Below are positions 20,854-29,050 of a DNA stretch of 64,000 nt, piece by piece (positions within the stretch are counted from its first letter, which is position 1; every line of letters begins with the position of its first letter). The notes beneath the pieces are model-generated. The model saw only the letters and a program-made list of their open reading frames with translations. It was not told the origin of the DNA and did no database searches. This DNA comes from a virus, in the IMG/VR virus record IMGVR_UViG_3300048011_000525, positions 1 through 64,000 of that record, one strand, 5' to 3'. The position numbers were made by a program, and so were the translations under genes.

Positions 20854-21842
20854 TTTTTTGCTCTCAGTCTAATTTTAAGTGGACTATCGTCTGCACTAAT
20901 AGCAATGCTATGCAGAGTATATAGTCTACCGTTACGTTGTACACTATCACCTATATCGTTAATGTCATCTGCCCAATCAGGCATGCTAACACTGTAACCT
21001 AGTTCTATTGCACGTTCGACAAGTTTCTTACCCGCCTTATCTCTATCAGGTACAACAATAATTTGTTTCTGTAGTCTATTTAACAACATTGCTTGTTGGT
21101 CACTAATTTCTGATCCGCCCAATGCACAACCTTCTATGTGTATAGCATCTATTTGTCCTTCGCACAAGACGGCAAATAGCTTCGTGTAGCGTTGTTCGTC
21201 TAGTCCGTATACGTAACCCGGCTGTACTTCTGTTAGGTACTTGGGCTTCTTGTCTGCTTGCACACTACGCCCTGTCCAGCCTACGATACGTCCTTCGTAG
21301 TAGAACGGAATAATAAGTCTATCACGGTACCCTAGGCTAGGGCTCCAGTAGTAGTCTGTGTCGTCTAAGTTTAAATGACGATCTGCCATATACTGTATCA
21401 CAGCAAGGAAGTGTTTAAAGCCTACGTTGTTCTCGTTGTAGTCGGGTATGTCTACTATTCGAACAGCATCGTCTGGCAACGGAACAGTATTAAACGTTGG
21501 CAGCGTTGCAATGCGTGATTGAGCTTCAACGCCTTCATTTTCTCTCATAACCTCAAGTGCCACCTTATTGATTACATCGTCAGGTGCTCCCATCCACTGG
21601 AGAAGTTTACGCAGCTTGTGACTAAAGTTCCTGCCCGGTTGCCAGGATGCCTTGAAGCCGCAGTTAAAACAATGATAACTTACGCCTCCATCTGGGTTGC
21701 TTATTAAGCCACCACGTCCGCGAGTGTCTGCACTGTTGCCATTGTGATGACAGCAAGGTGCATTGAAACTTAGCCAACCACTAGGAGTTGTCTTCCGCTT
21801 AGCCGGCAAGTATGTCAGAACTGTATCGTTTACTACACTCAT
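20841..21842 (-). CDS. 61: DNA primase, T4 gp61, 333 aa
   Basis: An N-terminal zinc-binding module (C30/C31-H32 and C58-C61 in YHCFNCGF) is followed by a TOPRIM domain with VLCEGQIDAIHIEG and VVPDRDKAGKKL (catalytic Glu and Asp). Length equals T4 gp61 (342). It makes the pentamer RNA primers and couples to the gp41 helicase. The mRNA appears leaderless: TATAAT of a sigma70-type promoter ends 6 nt before ATG. Confidence 0.92.
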   Translation of the reverse strand: MSVVNDTVLTYLPAKRKTTPSGWLSFNAPCCHHNGNSADTRGRGGLISNPDGGVSYHCFNCGFKASWQPGRNFSHKLRKLLQWMGAPDDVINKVALEVMRENEGVEAQSRIATLPTFNTVPLPDDAVRIVDIPDYNENNVGFKHFLAVIQYMADRHLNLDDTDYYWSPSLGYRDRLIIPFYYEGRIVGWTGRSVQADKKPKYLTEVQPGYVYGLDEQRYTKLFAVLCEGQIDAIHIEGCALGGSEISDQQAMLLNRLQKQIIVVPDRDKAGKKLVERAIELGYSVSMPDWADDINDIGDSVQRNGRLYTLHSIAISADDSPLKIRLRAKKWFT

Positions 21843-21848
21843 ACTATT

Positions 21849-21877
21849 ATTATAGCGTAGTTAGTAAAGTTTGTCAA
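21849..21877 (-). promoter_or_regulatory. sigma70-type promoter of primase, leaderless
   Basis: Minus strand TTGACA (21872-21877), 17-bp spacer, TATAAT (21849-21854), then six bases (AATAGT) and ATG 21842. Confidence 0.8.
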
Positions 21878-21884
21878 GCAGTTT

Positions 21885-22010
21885 TTAGTAGATTAATCCG
21901 TATGCTATACACCAAAGCTCTAAACCTACCTTGTATATAAGATAGTATAGAATTGGAGACATTATAAGTAGTCCAGGCCAAAAGAAAGGCTGTTTTGTTA
22001 AGTTTTTCAT
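21885..22010 (-). CDS. small membrane protein downstream of the receptor, 41 aa
   Basis: ATG 22010 lies 3 nt after the TonB-receptor stop. The 41-residue product (MKNLTKQPFFWPGLLIMSPIL...) has one or two hydrophobic helices around residues 9-25 and 27-41. Close coupling suggests co-expression with the receptor, for example as a membrane partner, but no ribosome-binding site is clear. Confidence 0.5.
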   Translation of the reverse strand: MKNLTKQPFFWPGLLIMSPILYYLIYKVGLELWCIAYGLIY

Positions 22011-22012
22011 AT

Positions 22013-23749
22013 TTAAAAATATACTTTGAAACCAGTTTTCCAGTTACGCCCTAATTGACTATAACCGTTTGGTCTCTGGTATTCCTTATTACTAATGTTA
22101 TATATCCCTGCAAACACTTCTAAGTTATTTTTTTTATAATTTAATTCTGTATTATAAATTACTATAGGATCTATATTCATTGTTTCAAATGTTATACTAT
22201 TAATATCTTTGTGCTTGCCATAGTAGTCTGCGTCAAAAGAATACACAATGTTGTCTACTATTGTTGCTAGTTTTAAATTATTAGTAACTTTAGGACGTCT
22301 TAGTTTTTGATTACCATTTGATGTCTTAGCATCTATAACAGCAACATTATTTTCTATAAAGAACTGTCCTATTTCATAGTTAAGTGTATTTTCAATACCT
22401 TTAGTGTAACTTGTATTGTTGTCGTTAATATATGTGCCATTATATACTATAGCATTTTGTTCTTGTGTTACAAACAAAGCCGTGTTTGAAAAGTTATTTT
22501 CGTAACCTATTTCATAACTTATAGTATCTTCTTCTAATAGATTAGGGTTACCTGTAAAGCCGTAATTGTCCTGTCCGTACATTTCGTATAGTGTTGGAAT
22601 TCTATATCCTGTTGATACACTAGCTCGCACACCGTTATTAAAGATACCTATTCTTCCTGTATTCTTTTCTCCGAATTCGTTTATGATATCATGTCTTATA
22701 CCATATGCTAGTGCAGTGTTGCCGATTATAGTATTTGAATTTATAAAAATACCTTTAGTTGTTCTCTTCTTGTCTACACTGCTTGTATAAGGAAACGCAC
22801 TATTAATGTTTATTAAAAAGTCTGCACTAACCTTTTCAACTTCAGTGCCAATAATTACATCAGTATTATTATAATTTAATTTATGCGATCCGTAGAAGGT
22901 GTCTACTGTACTATCATAGTCGCCTTCTAATTTAAAATCTTTTGTGTACACTCTATTATGATTAGAATTATTATACGTTAGTCTACTTTTTTCATTTGTA
23001 TAATCTAACTGTATGTTTTGCCAATTCCACTTGCCTGTATAATTTAATGTATCTGTTGTTGAGTCTAGTGCAGAATAATTTGTTTCGTTTATATAATTAA
23101 CCCGTATGTTATTATGATCGTCACTGTGTACTAAATTTAAATTTATGTTATCGTAATCATGGGGGTCTTTTTCTTCGCCATTTGGATAAACACTTATGCC
23201 GTCAGTTTGAAAAGACTCGATACTAACAGTATAGTTTAAGGTTGGAGATATCTGTCCTGATAGTTGTGCTTCTGCTGTAAGTAAATTATTACTACCCACA
23301 GTTGAGGAAATATACGATCTACCTGTAATATCAGATACTAAGTTAATTACACCTCCAGATGCATTAGCACCGTATGAACTGCTCATAGGACCTTTGTATA
23401 GTTCTATATTACTAATACCTGTAAAGTTATGTTGACCAATATCGTCAGTGCCAGTAGGGCTACTTTGATCTTTGATTGAAATGCCATTGAGTGTTATAAG
23501 GCTCTGATCGCTATCTGCTCCTCTAATATACAAAGAGCTCATTTGTCCTTTTGGTCCACTAGATAATATATCCACACTAGACACTTCGTTGAGTTCGTCT
23601 GTTTCTATAATTTCATAAGAGTACGTCGAGTTTGCAAAATACGACGGTGTCCTATCGGCATATACATAAATTACTAGCTCTGTAGCAAATGTTGAGGTCG
23701 CAAAAAAAGCCGCGAAAAACGCGACTAATAGTTTATTATAATTATTCAT
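22013..23749 (-). CDS. TonB-dependent outer-membrane receptor (BtuB-like), 578 aa
   Basis: A signal peptide (about residues 1-22, cleavage after TFA) is followed by ELVIYVYADR, like the TonB box of BtuB, a plug domain (residues about 40-140) with SSLYIRGADSDQSLITLNGI, IELYKGPMSSSYGANASGGVINL, and a beta-barrel with alternating strands ending in the aromatic KTGFKVYF needed for BAM recognition. The length is close to BtuB (614). Cobalamin, heme or siderophore uptake are the usual roles; the ligand is not predictable. It has its own promoter and a likely leaderless mRNA. Such a gene is most unusual in a phage; it may alter uptake or replace a phage receptor. Confidence 0.88.
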   Translation of the reverse strand: MNNYNKLLVAFFAAFFATSTFATELVIYVYADRTPSYFANSTYSYEIIETDELNEVSSVDILSSGPKGQMSSLYIRGADSDQSLITLNGISIKDQSSPTGTDDIGQHNFTGISNIELYKGPMSSSYGANASGGVINLVSDITGRSYISSTVGSNNLLTAEAQLSGQISPTLNYTVSIESFQTDGISVYPNGEEKDPHDYDNINLNLVHSDDHNNIRVNYINETNYSALDSTTDTLNYTGKWNWQNIQLDYTNEKSRLTYNNSNHNRVYTKDFKLEGDYDSTVDTFYGSHKLNYNNTDVIIGTEVEKVSADFLININSAFPYTSSVDKKRTTKGIFINSNTIIGNTALAYGIRHDIINEFGEKNTGRIGIFNNGVRASVSTGYRIPTLYEMYGQDNYGFTGNPNLLEEDTISYEIGYENNFSNTALFVTQEQNAIVYNGTYINDNNTSYTKGIENTLNYEIGQFFIENNVAVIDAKTSNGNQKLRRPKVTNNLKLATIVDNIVYSFDADYYGKHKDINSITFETMNIDPIVIYNTELNYKKNNLEVFAGIYNISNKEYQRPNGYSQLGRNWKTGFKVYF

Positions 23750-23755
23750 ACGCTT

Positions 23756-23784
23756 ATTATAGCGTAATTTTATTAGTCTGTCAA
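23756..23784 (-). promoter_or_regulatory. sigma70-type promoter of the receptor, leaderless
   Basis: Minus strand TTGACA (23779-23784), 17-bp spacer, TATAAT (23756-23761), six bases (AAGCGT), ATG 23749. Confidence 0.82.
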
Positions 23785-23785
23785 C

Positions 23786-24568
23786 CTAATTTCTTACTAA
23801 TACTTTAGAAATTTTACTTGCTGGATTTGCTGTTGCTTTAACACGTAAGTATGTATATACTCCGTTAAAGTTTACAGGAGTAGGTTCAGTTTCTGTACCT
23901 TTAAGATTTACACTTTCAATGTCTGCCCAATTAGTTGTGCCAGTTACTTGGTTTTCCAATGTACCTTGTACTACAACATCACCTACATATCCGTCTGTAT
24001 ATATTGCGGCAGTATGCAATGCTTCGTTGCCATTAATACCAGGCTGTGCATCTATTGCTTCACTGTGCCAAACATCATTGTCTTCTAAGAATGTATCTAT
24101 CGAATAACTTGCACTAGGCCCAGGAAATGCACTTCCACTTACTTTAATAACTCCTGCACTATCAAACCATTCGTTAGCATAAGTCTGTACTTTTGTTTCG
24201 TCATAGTCTACTAGATAGATATTATAAGATAGGTATTGGTCTTTAACATTTAGTAAATCATTTTCAGTAATAGTAACGCTAAACAGACCTTTTTTAGTGT
24301 ATGCAGTACTATCACCTTCTTGTAAGTTAACTCCGTCATGTTGAATAATCAGCTGTTTGTTTTCATCGAATGCAACAAATTTAGGCGTGTACCTATCCAC
24401 GTCTAACGGTTTCTGATCTGGATTAATTAATTTAAATTCTAAGACATTGTCAATGCCTTTATATACTTGTAGGTTTCTGCTATACACTGGTCTGTACTCC
24501 GTGACGTGTCCTGCTTCATTTGCTAGGACGTCTATTCTGTTTGCGACTAAATATCTTAAAGTTTGCAT
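23786..24568 (-). CDS. virion-type structural protein, 260 aa, predicted leaderless
   Basis: The start is set at ATG 24568 (MQTLRYLVANRIDVLAN) because GATAAATA ends 5 nt upstream; the frame is open to 24589. The sequence is beta-rich and resembles baseplate or fibre-linked proteins of marine T4-like phages: ...SRNLQVYKGIDNVLEFKLINPDQKPLD..., a BppU-type Ig-like N-terminal domain, then a C-terminal jelly-roll with TYLRVKATANPASKISKVLVRN. Its late promoter sets it apart from the neighbouring replication genes. Confidence 0.65.
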   Translation of the reverse strand: MQTLRYLVANRIDVLANEAGHVTEYRPVYSRNLQVYKGIDNVLEFKLINPDQKPLDVDRYTPKFVAFDENKQLIIQHDGVNLQEGDSTAYTKKGLFSVTITENDLLNVKDQYLSYNIYLVDYDETKVQTYANEWFDSAGVIKVSGSAFPGPSASYSIDTFLEDNDVWHSEAIDAQPGINGNEALHTAAIYTDGYVGDVVVQGTLENQVTGTTNWADIESVNLKGTETEPTPVNFNGVYTYLRVKATANPASKISKVLVRN

Positions 24569-24573
24569 AACTA

Positions 24574-24581
24574 TATTTATC
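24574..24581 (-). promoter_or_regulatory. late promoter box GATAAATA, 5 nt from ATG
   Basis: Minus-strand GATAAATA separated from ATG 24568 by TAGTT; predicts a leaderless late mRNA. Confidence 0.65.
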
Positions 24582-24589
24582 GGAATCAC

Positions 24590-24961
24590 ATGTTACTAAA
24601 AGATATTGAAAACAATTTTCCCTACATTAGTGTAGTACATTACGGCGGCAACGAGTATGTTGGCATAGTGATTAATCAAGATCAATATGTTACGTCAATG
24701 TATGTATATACTGATTTAAGATCAGAGGAAGAGAAGAAAGCGTTAATGGAACTCGGCGATGTATGGTGGTGGGAATCTAATCGAATGATTCCTATTAATA
24801 TCTTCTTAGGTAGAGAGATGGACAAGTTCCGTTATGCCATACAAACAATGAATTCAAAAGATGTTAAGGTAACAATAGGACCTTGTGTTAATTTAAACAA
24901 TTTAGCAATTAAACGAATTAAACGCAAAAGTGTACAGCTAGTTAAAAAGCCTAAGAACTAA
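24590..24961 (+). CDS. conserved hypothetical, 123 aa
   Basis: The frame is open from 24563; I choose ATG 24590 (MLLKDIENNFPYISVVHYGGNEYVG) because the upstream codons overlap the leftward promoter. The product is a mixed alpha/beta protein with a central DVWWWESNRMIPIN and a basic tail (RIKRKSVQLVKKPKN). Proteins of this kind occur in marine T4-like phages but have no assigned role. It overlaps the convergent DnaE-like gene by 11 bp. Confidence 0.65.
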   Translation: MLLKDIENNFPYISVVHYGGNEYVGIVINQDQYVTSMYVYTDLRSEEEKKALMELGDVWWWESNRMIPINIFLGREMDKFRYAIQTMNSKDVKVTIGPCVNLNNLAIKRIKRKSVQLVKKPKN

Positions 24962-25511
24962 TTTGCTCACACAATAAATTTATGTGTACAACACATGCCA
25001 TTGCATACGAAACTGCGTGTGCTTTCTTAAAAAAGTATTCACCATTAGTCGGCTTTGTCCACACTTCCTTCATTATTGTTTCCCAAGTCTCGTTCGCTAG
25101 ATGCCTCTTGGCTGGACGAATTATCGCTAGTGTTGCTGCTAATTGTTCTACCGAGGTGGGCTTCAATAGTTTCAATAGATTGTTGTGACCGTTTAGATGA
25201 AAGACTTTTTCGCTGAAGTCTTCGTGTTCCAATAGTTCCCATAGTGGTTCCCTTTCCATAAGTTCTTGTAAATGTGCCTCATCTCTTACATCTTTGTATA
25301 TAGACACATTTAAAAAATCTAGTTTAAAGTAGCCACGTTCTTCTGCTGTCTTGTGTTCGATCGTAGATAAGTTATCTACAGGATTATGTGGTATCTCTGT
25401 AGCATACACACCAGTATTATGTTTTTTACCTGTGTTTAATTTTGCCACACGATGTTTTAGTTGTGATAGTATTACATCTCTGTCTGCAAAATCTATATCA
25501 ATATCAGGCAT
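24951..25511 (-). CDS. miniature DnaE-like (Pol III alpha catalytic motif) protein, 186 aa
   Basis: The order of motifs follows the catalytic core of bacterial DNA polymerase III alpha: MPDIDIDFADRD (1-12, compare PDFDVDF with the two palm Asp), KKHNTGVYATEI (29-40, like the HAAGVVI segment), YFKLDFLNV (61-69, the third Asp in FDFLGL), LKPTSVEQLAATLAIIRPAK (116-135, like the LALYRPGP region) and FFKKAHAVSYAMACVVH (160-176, like FNKSHAAAYALVAYQ). All three acidic positions remain though the protein is a sixth of DnaE's length; PHP, OB and tau-binding parts are absent. Last gene of a coupled operon. Activity is uncertain; it may be an inhibitor or a relic with a new role. Confidence 0.65.
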   Translation of the reverse strand: MPDIDIDFADRDVILSQLKHRVAKLNTGKKHNTGVYATEIPHNPVDNLSTIEHKTAEERGYFKLDFLNVSIYKDVRDEAHLQELMEREPLWELLEHEDFSEKVFHLNGHNNLLKLLKPTSVEQLAATLAIIRPAKRHLANETWETIMKEVWTKPTNGEYFFKKAHAVSYAMACVVHINLLCEQISS

Positions 25512-26212
25512 TATAGATTACTTTCCTTTGCAACGTCTTTAACAAGTTGAACATCATTAGGCAATCTTTTAAATCTCATTGCCCAATGACTAGGATTAAT
25601 AACATGATAGACCATTTCTAGTTGTTCGTCATTAAACTTGCCTAGCATATCTTTTCCGCTTTTACAATTAAGCATTAACCAAGGACTTATCTTTCCATCT
25701 TTAATGTGCCACACTGCTCTATTCAAACTTATGTAATTAAAATAATGATTCCAAGCAGCGGGTTCGTTTTCTTCTGCCCAGTCCATCATAGTTTTTACAC
25801 TACGTTCAAGTGCAGTAGTTACATCTTCTTTAAGAATAAACTCTAGTGCATATTTTTCATATAGCTCGTCACGTGCCCAATGATCTAATTTAACTCCACT
25901 AGTAACTACATAGTCTATATATTTTTCAGGATATAAAGGTTTGACATTATTAAGAAAGCTACCAAACTTAACAAAAGCATTATAGTACGGACTTGCACAA
26001 AAGTCTTCATATGTTTTTTCTTTCTTAGTTCCTGCACTGAGCTTGTAAAATCTCTGAAAGGCATAAAATCCGTACCTCACTCTTTTTTCATCTTTTTGTA
26101 ATGCTCGTCTTTTCTTTTCACACATATGCGCCGCAAGAGTTTTCTCTTTTACATACCCGCTTCCGCAGTATTCACACTTGTATGGTTTTTCAGAGTTTGG
26201 CATTGATTTCAT
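25511..26212 (-). CDS. C2H2 zinc-finger protein, 233 aa
   Basis: I start at ATG 26212 (MKSMPNSEKPYKCEYCG), overlapping the upstream gene by about 23 bp; ATG 26203 is an alternative. A C2H2-type finger (YKCEYCGSGYVKEKTLAAHMC) sits at the N-terminus, followed by a helical domain of about 200 residues rich in Trp and Lys. Related proteins with one N-terminal finger occur in marine T4-like phages near replication genes; role unknown. Its stop overlaps the DnaE-like start. Confidence 0.65.
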   Translation of the reverse strand: MKSMPNSEKPYKCEYCGSGYVKEKTLAAHMCEKKRRALQKDEKRVRYGFYAFQRFYKLSAGTKKEKTYEDFCASPYYNAFVKFGSFLNNVKPLYPEKYIDYVVTSGVKLDHWARDELYEKYALEFILKEDVTTALERSVKTMMDWAEENEPAAWNHYFNYISLNRAVWHIKDGKISPWLMLNCKSGKDMLGKFNDEQLEMVYHVINPSHWAMRFKRLPNDVQLVKDVAKESNL

Positions 26213-26645
26213 GTTCTTCAGCCAATTGTTTGAGTTCTTTTTTTGTAGATAGTCTAGCAAGTAATTCTACCTCGTCCTGCTTCATGTTAGGATGTATTTG
26301 TTGTAAAAGTTTCACAGCATTGTTGTTGCCTGTCTTCTTTTTAAAACCAATCCAGTTGTGGCGTCTAATGTCACTGTTTGCGTTGTGTAGTGAACATAAT
26401 AGTTGCCATTGTAATTTAGGATGTCTAGTACCCAGTTCATTCCAATTTTTGTTATAGATTTGATTAGTCATAACAACAGCAAGTTCCTGTGCATCTCTAC
26501 TTCCAGAAACTGAACTAGCATATCTATTCAGCAACCAAAAGTTTACACACTTCTTTTGTTCGTCTGTTAGTTCGTCCCAAACAGACTTGGCGTTGCTATC
26601 TATACATGCTAGTACATCTTTTACTGGGAACGCTTGTTGTGCCAT
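26190..26645 (-). CDS. clamp-loader small-subunit-like protein (gp62-like?), 151 aa
   Basis: The pattern FWLLNRYASSV...ELAVVMTNQIYNK, KLQWQLLCSLHNA, then a C-terminal helix ending LARLSTKKELKQLAEEHEI recalls the layout of gp62, the T4 clamp-loader small subunit (IVNR..., KLQ.DFLL, LA-L). Overall identity is low, so the call rests on motif order and length (T4 gp62: 187). Located between KdsB and the zinc-finger gene in a coupled operon. Confidence 0.4.
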   Translation of the reverse strand: MAQQAFPVKDVLACIDSNAKSVWDELTDEQKKCVNFWLLNRYASSVSGSRDAQELAVVMTNQIYNKNWNELGTRHPKLQWQLLCSLHNANSDIRRHNWIGFKKKTGNNNAVKLLQQIHPNMKQDEVELLARLSTKKELKQLAEEHEINAKL

Positions 26646-27313
26646 GCTTCTACATCCTTAGGTGAATTAATCTCTATACCATTAAAGTATACACTCTCTG
26701 TGCCAATTGTGCAACCGTTTTTGAGCCACCGAAGCTGCTCTAGTTGTTCGATATCTTCTTCTGCTGTTACTGGTAAAGTAGGATAACGAAGTAACGCATC
26801 TCGGTCGTATCCGTAAACACCTAAGTGATGTTTACCGTACTTTGTAAATCCTCTACCAAACCAAAGTGCCATGCCTGCACCTTCAATCATCTTAACACTG
26901 TTAGGGTCACTACGCAATGTTGGGTCCATGTCAGTGTGTACTGTTGTGATATCGTATTGGTTTAAATTATAATATACATACTTGATAATATCTGTAGTTA
27001 CATCAGGCATGTCGCCTTGCACATTAATAAATCGTTCGTACTGTTCGCCTTGTTTACTTTGAGCAAAGCCTGCACAACGTTCTGTGCCGTTTGCATAATC
27101 AGTCTTGTCAATATAAACTTGGCTAGGGTCAAAGCGTTCTGCAATACGTTCGTCGTCAGTTAACACATATACATCACAATTTAATTCTTTTGCTGCCTTG
27201 CGACAACGTTCATACACTACACGAACCATAGGAATGTTGTCAAGTGCAACTAAAGGTTTACCAGGAAAGCGTATGCTGCCGTATCTAGCTGGTATTAGTA
27301 TTGCTGTTTTCAT
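26621..27313 (-). CDS. kdsB: CMP-Kdo synthetase, KdsB, 230 aa
   Basis: Start at ATG 27313 (MKTAILIPARYGSIRFPGKPL), overlapping the HemE stop as ATGA; the open frame upstream lies inside hemE. IPARYGSIRFPGKPL is the nucleotide-binding motif of 3-deoxy-manno-octulosonate cytidylyltransferase and INVQGDMPD and EDIEQLEQLRWL follow in family order. It activates Kdo with CTP to CMP-Kdo, the donor for LPS inner core and some capsules. KdsA is two genes upstream. Length is slightly below E. coli KdsB (248). Confidence 0.9.
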   Translation of the reverse strand: MKTAILIPARYGSIRFPGKPLVALDNIPMVRVVYERCRKAAKELNCDVYVLTDDERIAERFDPSQVYIDKTDYANGTERCAGFAQSKQGEQYERFINVQGDMPDVTTDIIKYVYYNLNQYDITTVHTDMDPTLRSDPNSVKMIEGAGMALWFGRGFTKYGKHHLGVYGYDRDALLRYPTLPVTAEEDIEQLEQLRWLKNGCTIGTESVYFNGIEINSPKDVEAWHNKRSQ

Positions 27314-28287
27314 CCAAATCTTTCTCTTATCATATCTACAAACATTTGTACATTGTCTTCTGGTGTTTCTTTGGTTATACCGTGCCCTAGTCCGCAAATC
27401 CATCCTGTTCGATCTATAGCTTGCATTTCATTACAAAAAGATTCTATATGCTTTTTAAGTTCTGATCTTGGTAATAGCATTAGTTGCTCATCAAAGTTAC
27501 CCTGTATAAATCCGTCTTTATATTTTTTAAATGTTCTATGTATATCAACAGTACTATCAATACCCAATCCTGCCCAACCCATTCTATACAAAGAAGGTAA
27601 GCATCTTGAATTTAAATGCTGTGTATAATATCCTGTGTTAGTATGTTGCAACGGCTTTAGTATATTCATGTAATGCGTTTTAAAAAAGGATTCACTCATG
27701 TTGCCTACACCACTATCAAGTATCATAACCTTTTCAGCACCTGCTTCTAATTGCAAATGAATGTTACGTTGAAGTACTGGCACTATAACTTCTTCTAAGT
27801 ATTTTGCCTTCCACTTCAAACTCATGTTAGGCTGTTTGCCTGTAGCATAATTTAACAGTGTCCAAGGACCTCCTACAAAGCCAATTAAACTTTTTGATCT
27901 ATGTAATGCTTCTCGAGTTGCTCTAACTGCACCTGCCTGAAACTCCATATGTTCAGATGCTCTACTAACATCGCTGTGGTCTTTATAATTGTCTTCATTA
28001 ATAGTCCATTCAAATTGTGGCCCTGGTGCAAACTTTAAAGGAACACCTAAACCTTCAATTGGAAATAATATATCACTGAATAATATTGCTATGTCAAAAT
28101 CAAATTGATCAATTGGTAGCATAGCAGTACGTGCGGCTATCCTTGGTAGTTTACACATTTGTTCAAATGTAAACTGTTCCTTTAGTTCCATATAACCTTT
28201 TTGATATCTGCCTGCTTGTCTCATCATCCATATTGGAGGACAAGGTTGATCGATACGATCACACGCATTTTTGAATTTAGTATTCAT
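27310..28287 (-). CDS. hemE: uroporphyrinogen decarboxylase, HemE, 325 aa
   Basis: All family signatures are present: PPIWMMRQAGRYQ (17-29), the ILFSDIL motif near 69-75, GFVGGPWTLLNYA and the GLGHGI C-terminal motif, plus QGNFDE. It decarboxylates uroporphyrinogen III to coproporphyrinogen III, the heme and chlorophyll branch. It lies between kdsA and kdsB with overlaps of 11 bp and 4 bp, so translation is coupled to Kdo genes. Slightly shorter than bacterial HemE (about 350). It looks like a cellular metabolic gene captured by the phage; whether it raises heme flux or shuts siroheme and cobalamin is open. Confidence 0.92.
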   Translation of the reverse strand: MNTKFKNACDRIDQPCPPIWMMRQAGRYQKGYMELKEQFTFEQMCKLPRIAARTAMLPIDQFDFDIAILFSDILFPIEGLGVPLKFAPGPQFEWTINEDNYKDHSDVSRASEHMEFQAGAVRATREALHRSKSLIGFVGGPWTLLNYATGKQPNMSLKWKAKYLEEVIVPVLQRNIHLQLEAGAEKVMILDSGVGNMSESFFKTHYMNILKPLQHTNTGYYTQHLNSRCLPSLYRMGWAGLGIDSTVDIHRTFKKYKDGFIQGNFDEQLMLLPRSELKKHIESFCNEMQAIDRTGWICGLGHGITKETPEDNVQMFVDMIRERFG

Positions 28288-29050
28288 GATGAAATGCTAT
28301 AATATCCTTTACTACATTTTCAAAATTATCTAACCGTAACATATTAGGTCCATCACTAGGTGCTATATCAGGGTCAGGATGTACTTCTAAGAAAAAGTTA
28401 CTGATACCCAAAGCACTAGCGGCACGAGAAAGCCCAGGAACATAATCGCGATTCCCTCCACTTGAAGTGCCGTTTCCGCCTGGCTTCTGTACCGAGTGGG
28501 TAGCATCCAATACAATAGGAACGTTATAATTAGTGAGCATATACTCAAGCCCAGTAAAATCAACAACCAAGGTATTATATCCAAAGCTAGTACCTCTCTC
28601 TGTTATCCATACTTCTTTTGCACCTTCTGTTTTACTTAGTATACCTTTAACATCCCATGGCGCAAGGAACTGTCCTTTTTTAATATTTACAATCTTATCT
28701 GTAGCACATGCTGCTTGAATAAGATCTGTTTGTCTACATAAGAACGCAGGAATCTGATAAACATCAACAGCATCTTTAAACTCACGTTCGATACGATTTA
28801 CCTGAACATAGTCATGTACATCAGTTAATGTCTTTACACCTAGTGTAACTTTGAGTGCAAGGAAGTCGGTGAGTGTAGCATCCATACCCATGCCACGTTT
28901 GCCGTTAGCACTTGTGCGATTAGCTTTATCGTAGCTGGCTTTGAAGTAATATTCAATACCGTACTTGTCGCACACACGTTTGCATTCCTTTGCAATCTCT
29001 GCACTCTGTGCAAGTGTTTCGTGCTGACACGGTCCTGCTATAATCTTCAA
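28277..29050 (-). CDS. kdsA: Kdo-8-phosphate synthase, KdsA, 257 aa
   Basis: MKIIAGPCQHE (start), YYFKASYDKANRTS (PEP and arabinose-5-phosphate binding), LTDVHD, LDATHSVQKPGG and the C-terminal LEVHPDPDIAPSDGPN are KdsA hallmarks. It condenses PEP with arabinose-5-phosphate. With KdsB it gives the phage its own route from arabinose-5-phosphate to CMP-Kdo (the KdsC phosphatase is not seen here and can be replaced by host enzyme). Overlaps the cupin upstream (ATGA) and HemE downstream. Confidence 0.93.
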   Translation of the reverse strand: MKIIAGPCQHETLAQSAEIAKECKRVCDKYGIEYYFKASYDKANRTSANGKRGMGMDATLTDFLALKVTLGVKTLTDVHDYVQVNRIEREFKDAVDVYQIPAFLCRQTDLIQAACATDKIVNIKKGQFLAPWDVKGILSKTEGAKEVWITERGTSFGYNTLVVDFTGLEYMLTNYNVPIVLDATHSVQKPGGNGTSSGGNRDYVPGLSRAASALGISNFFLEVHPDPDIAPSDGPNMLRLDNFENVVKDIIAFHHEY

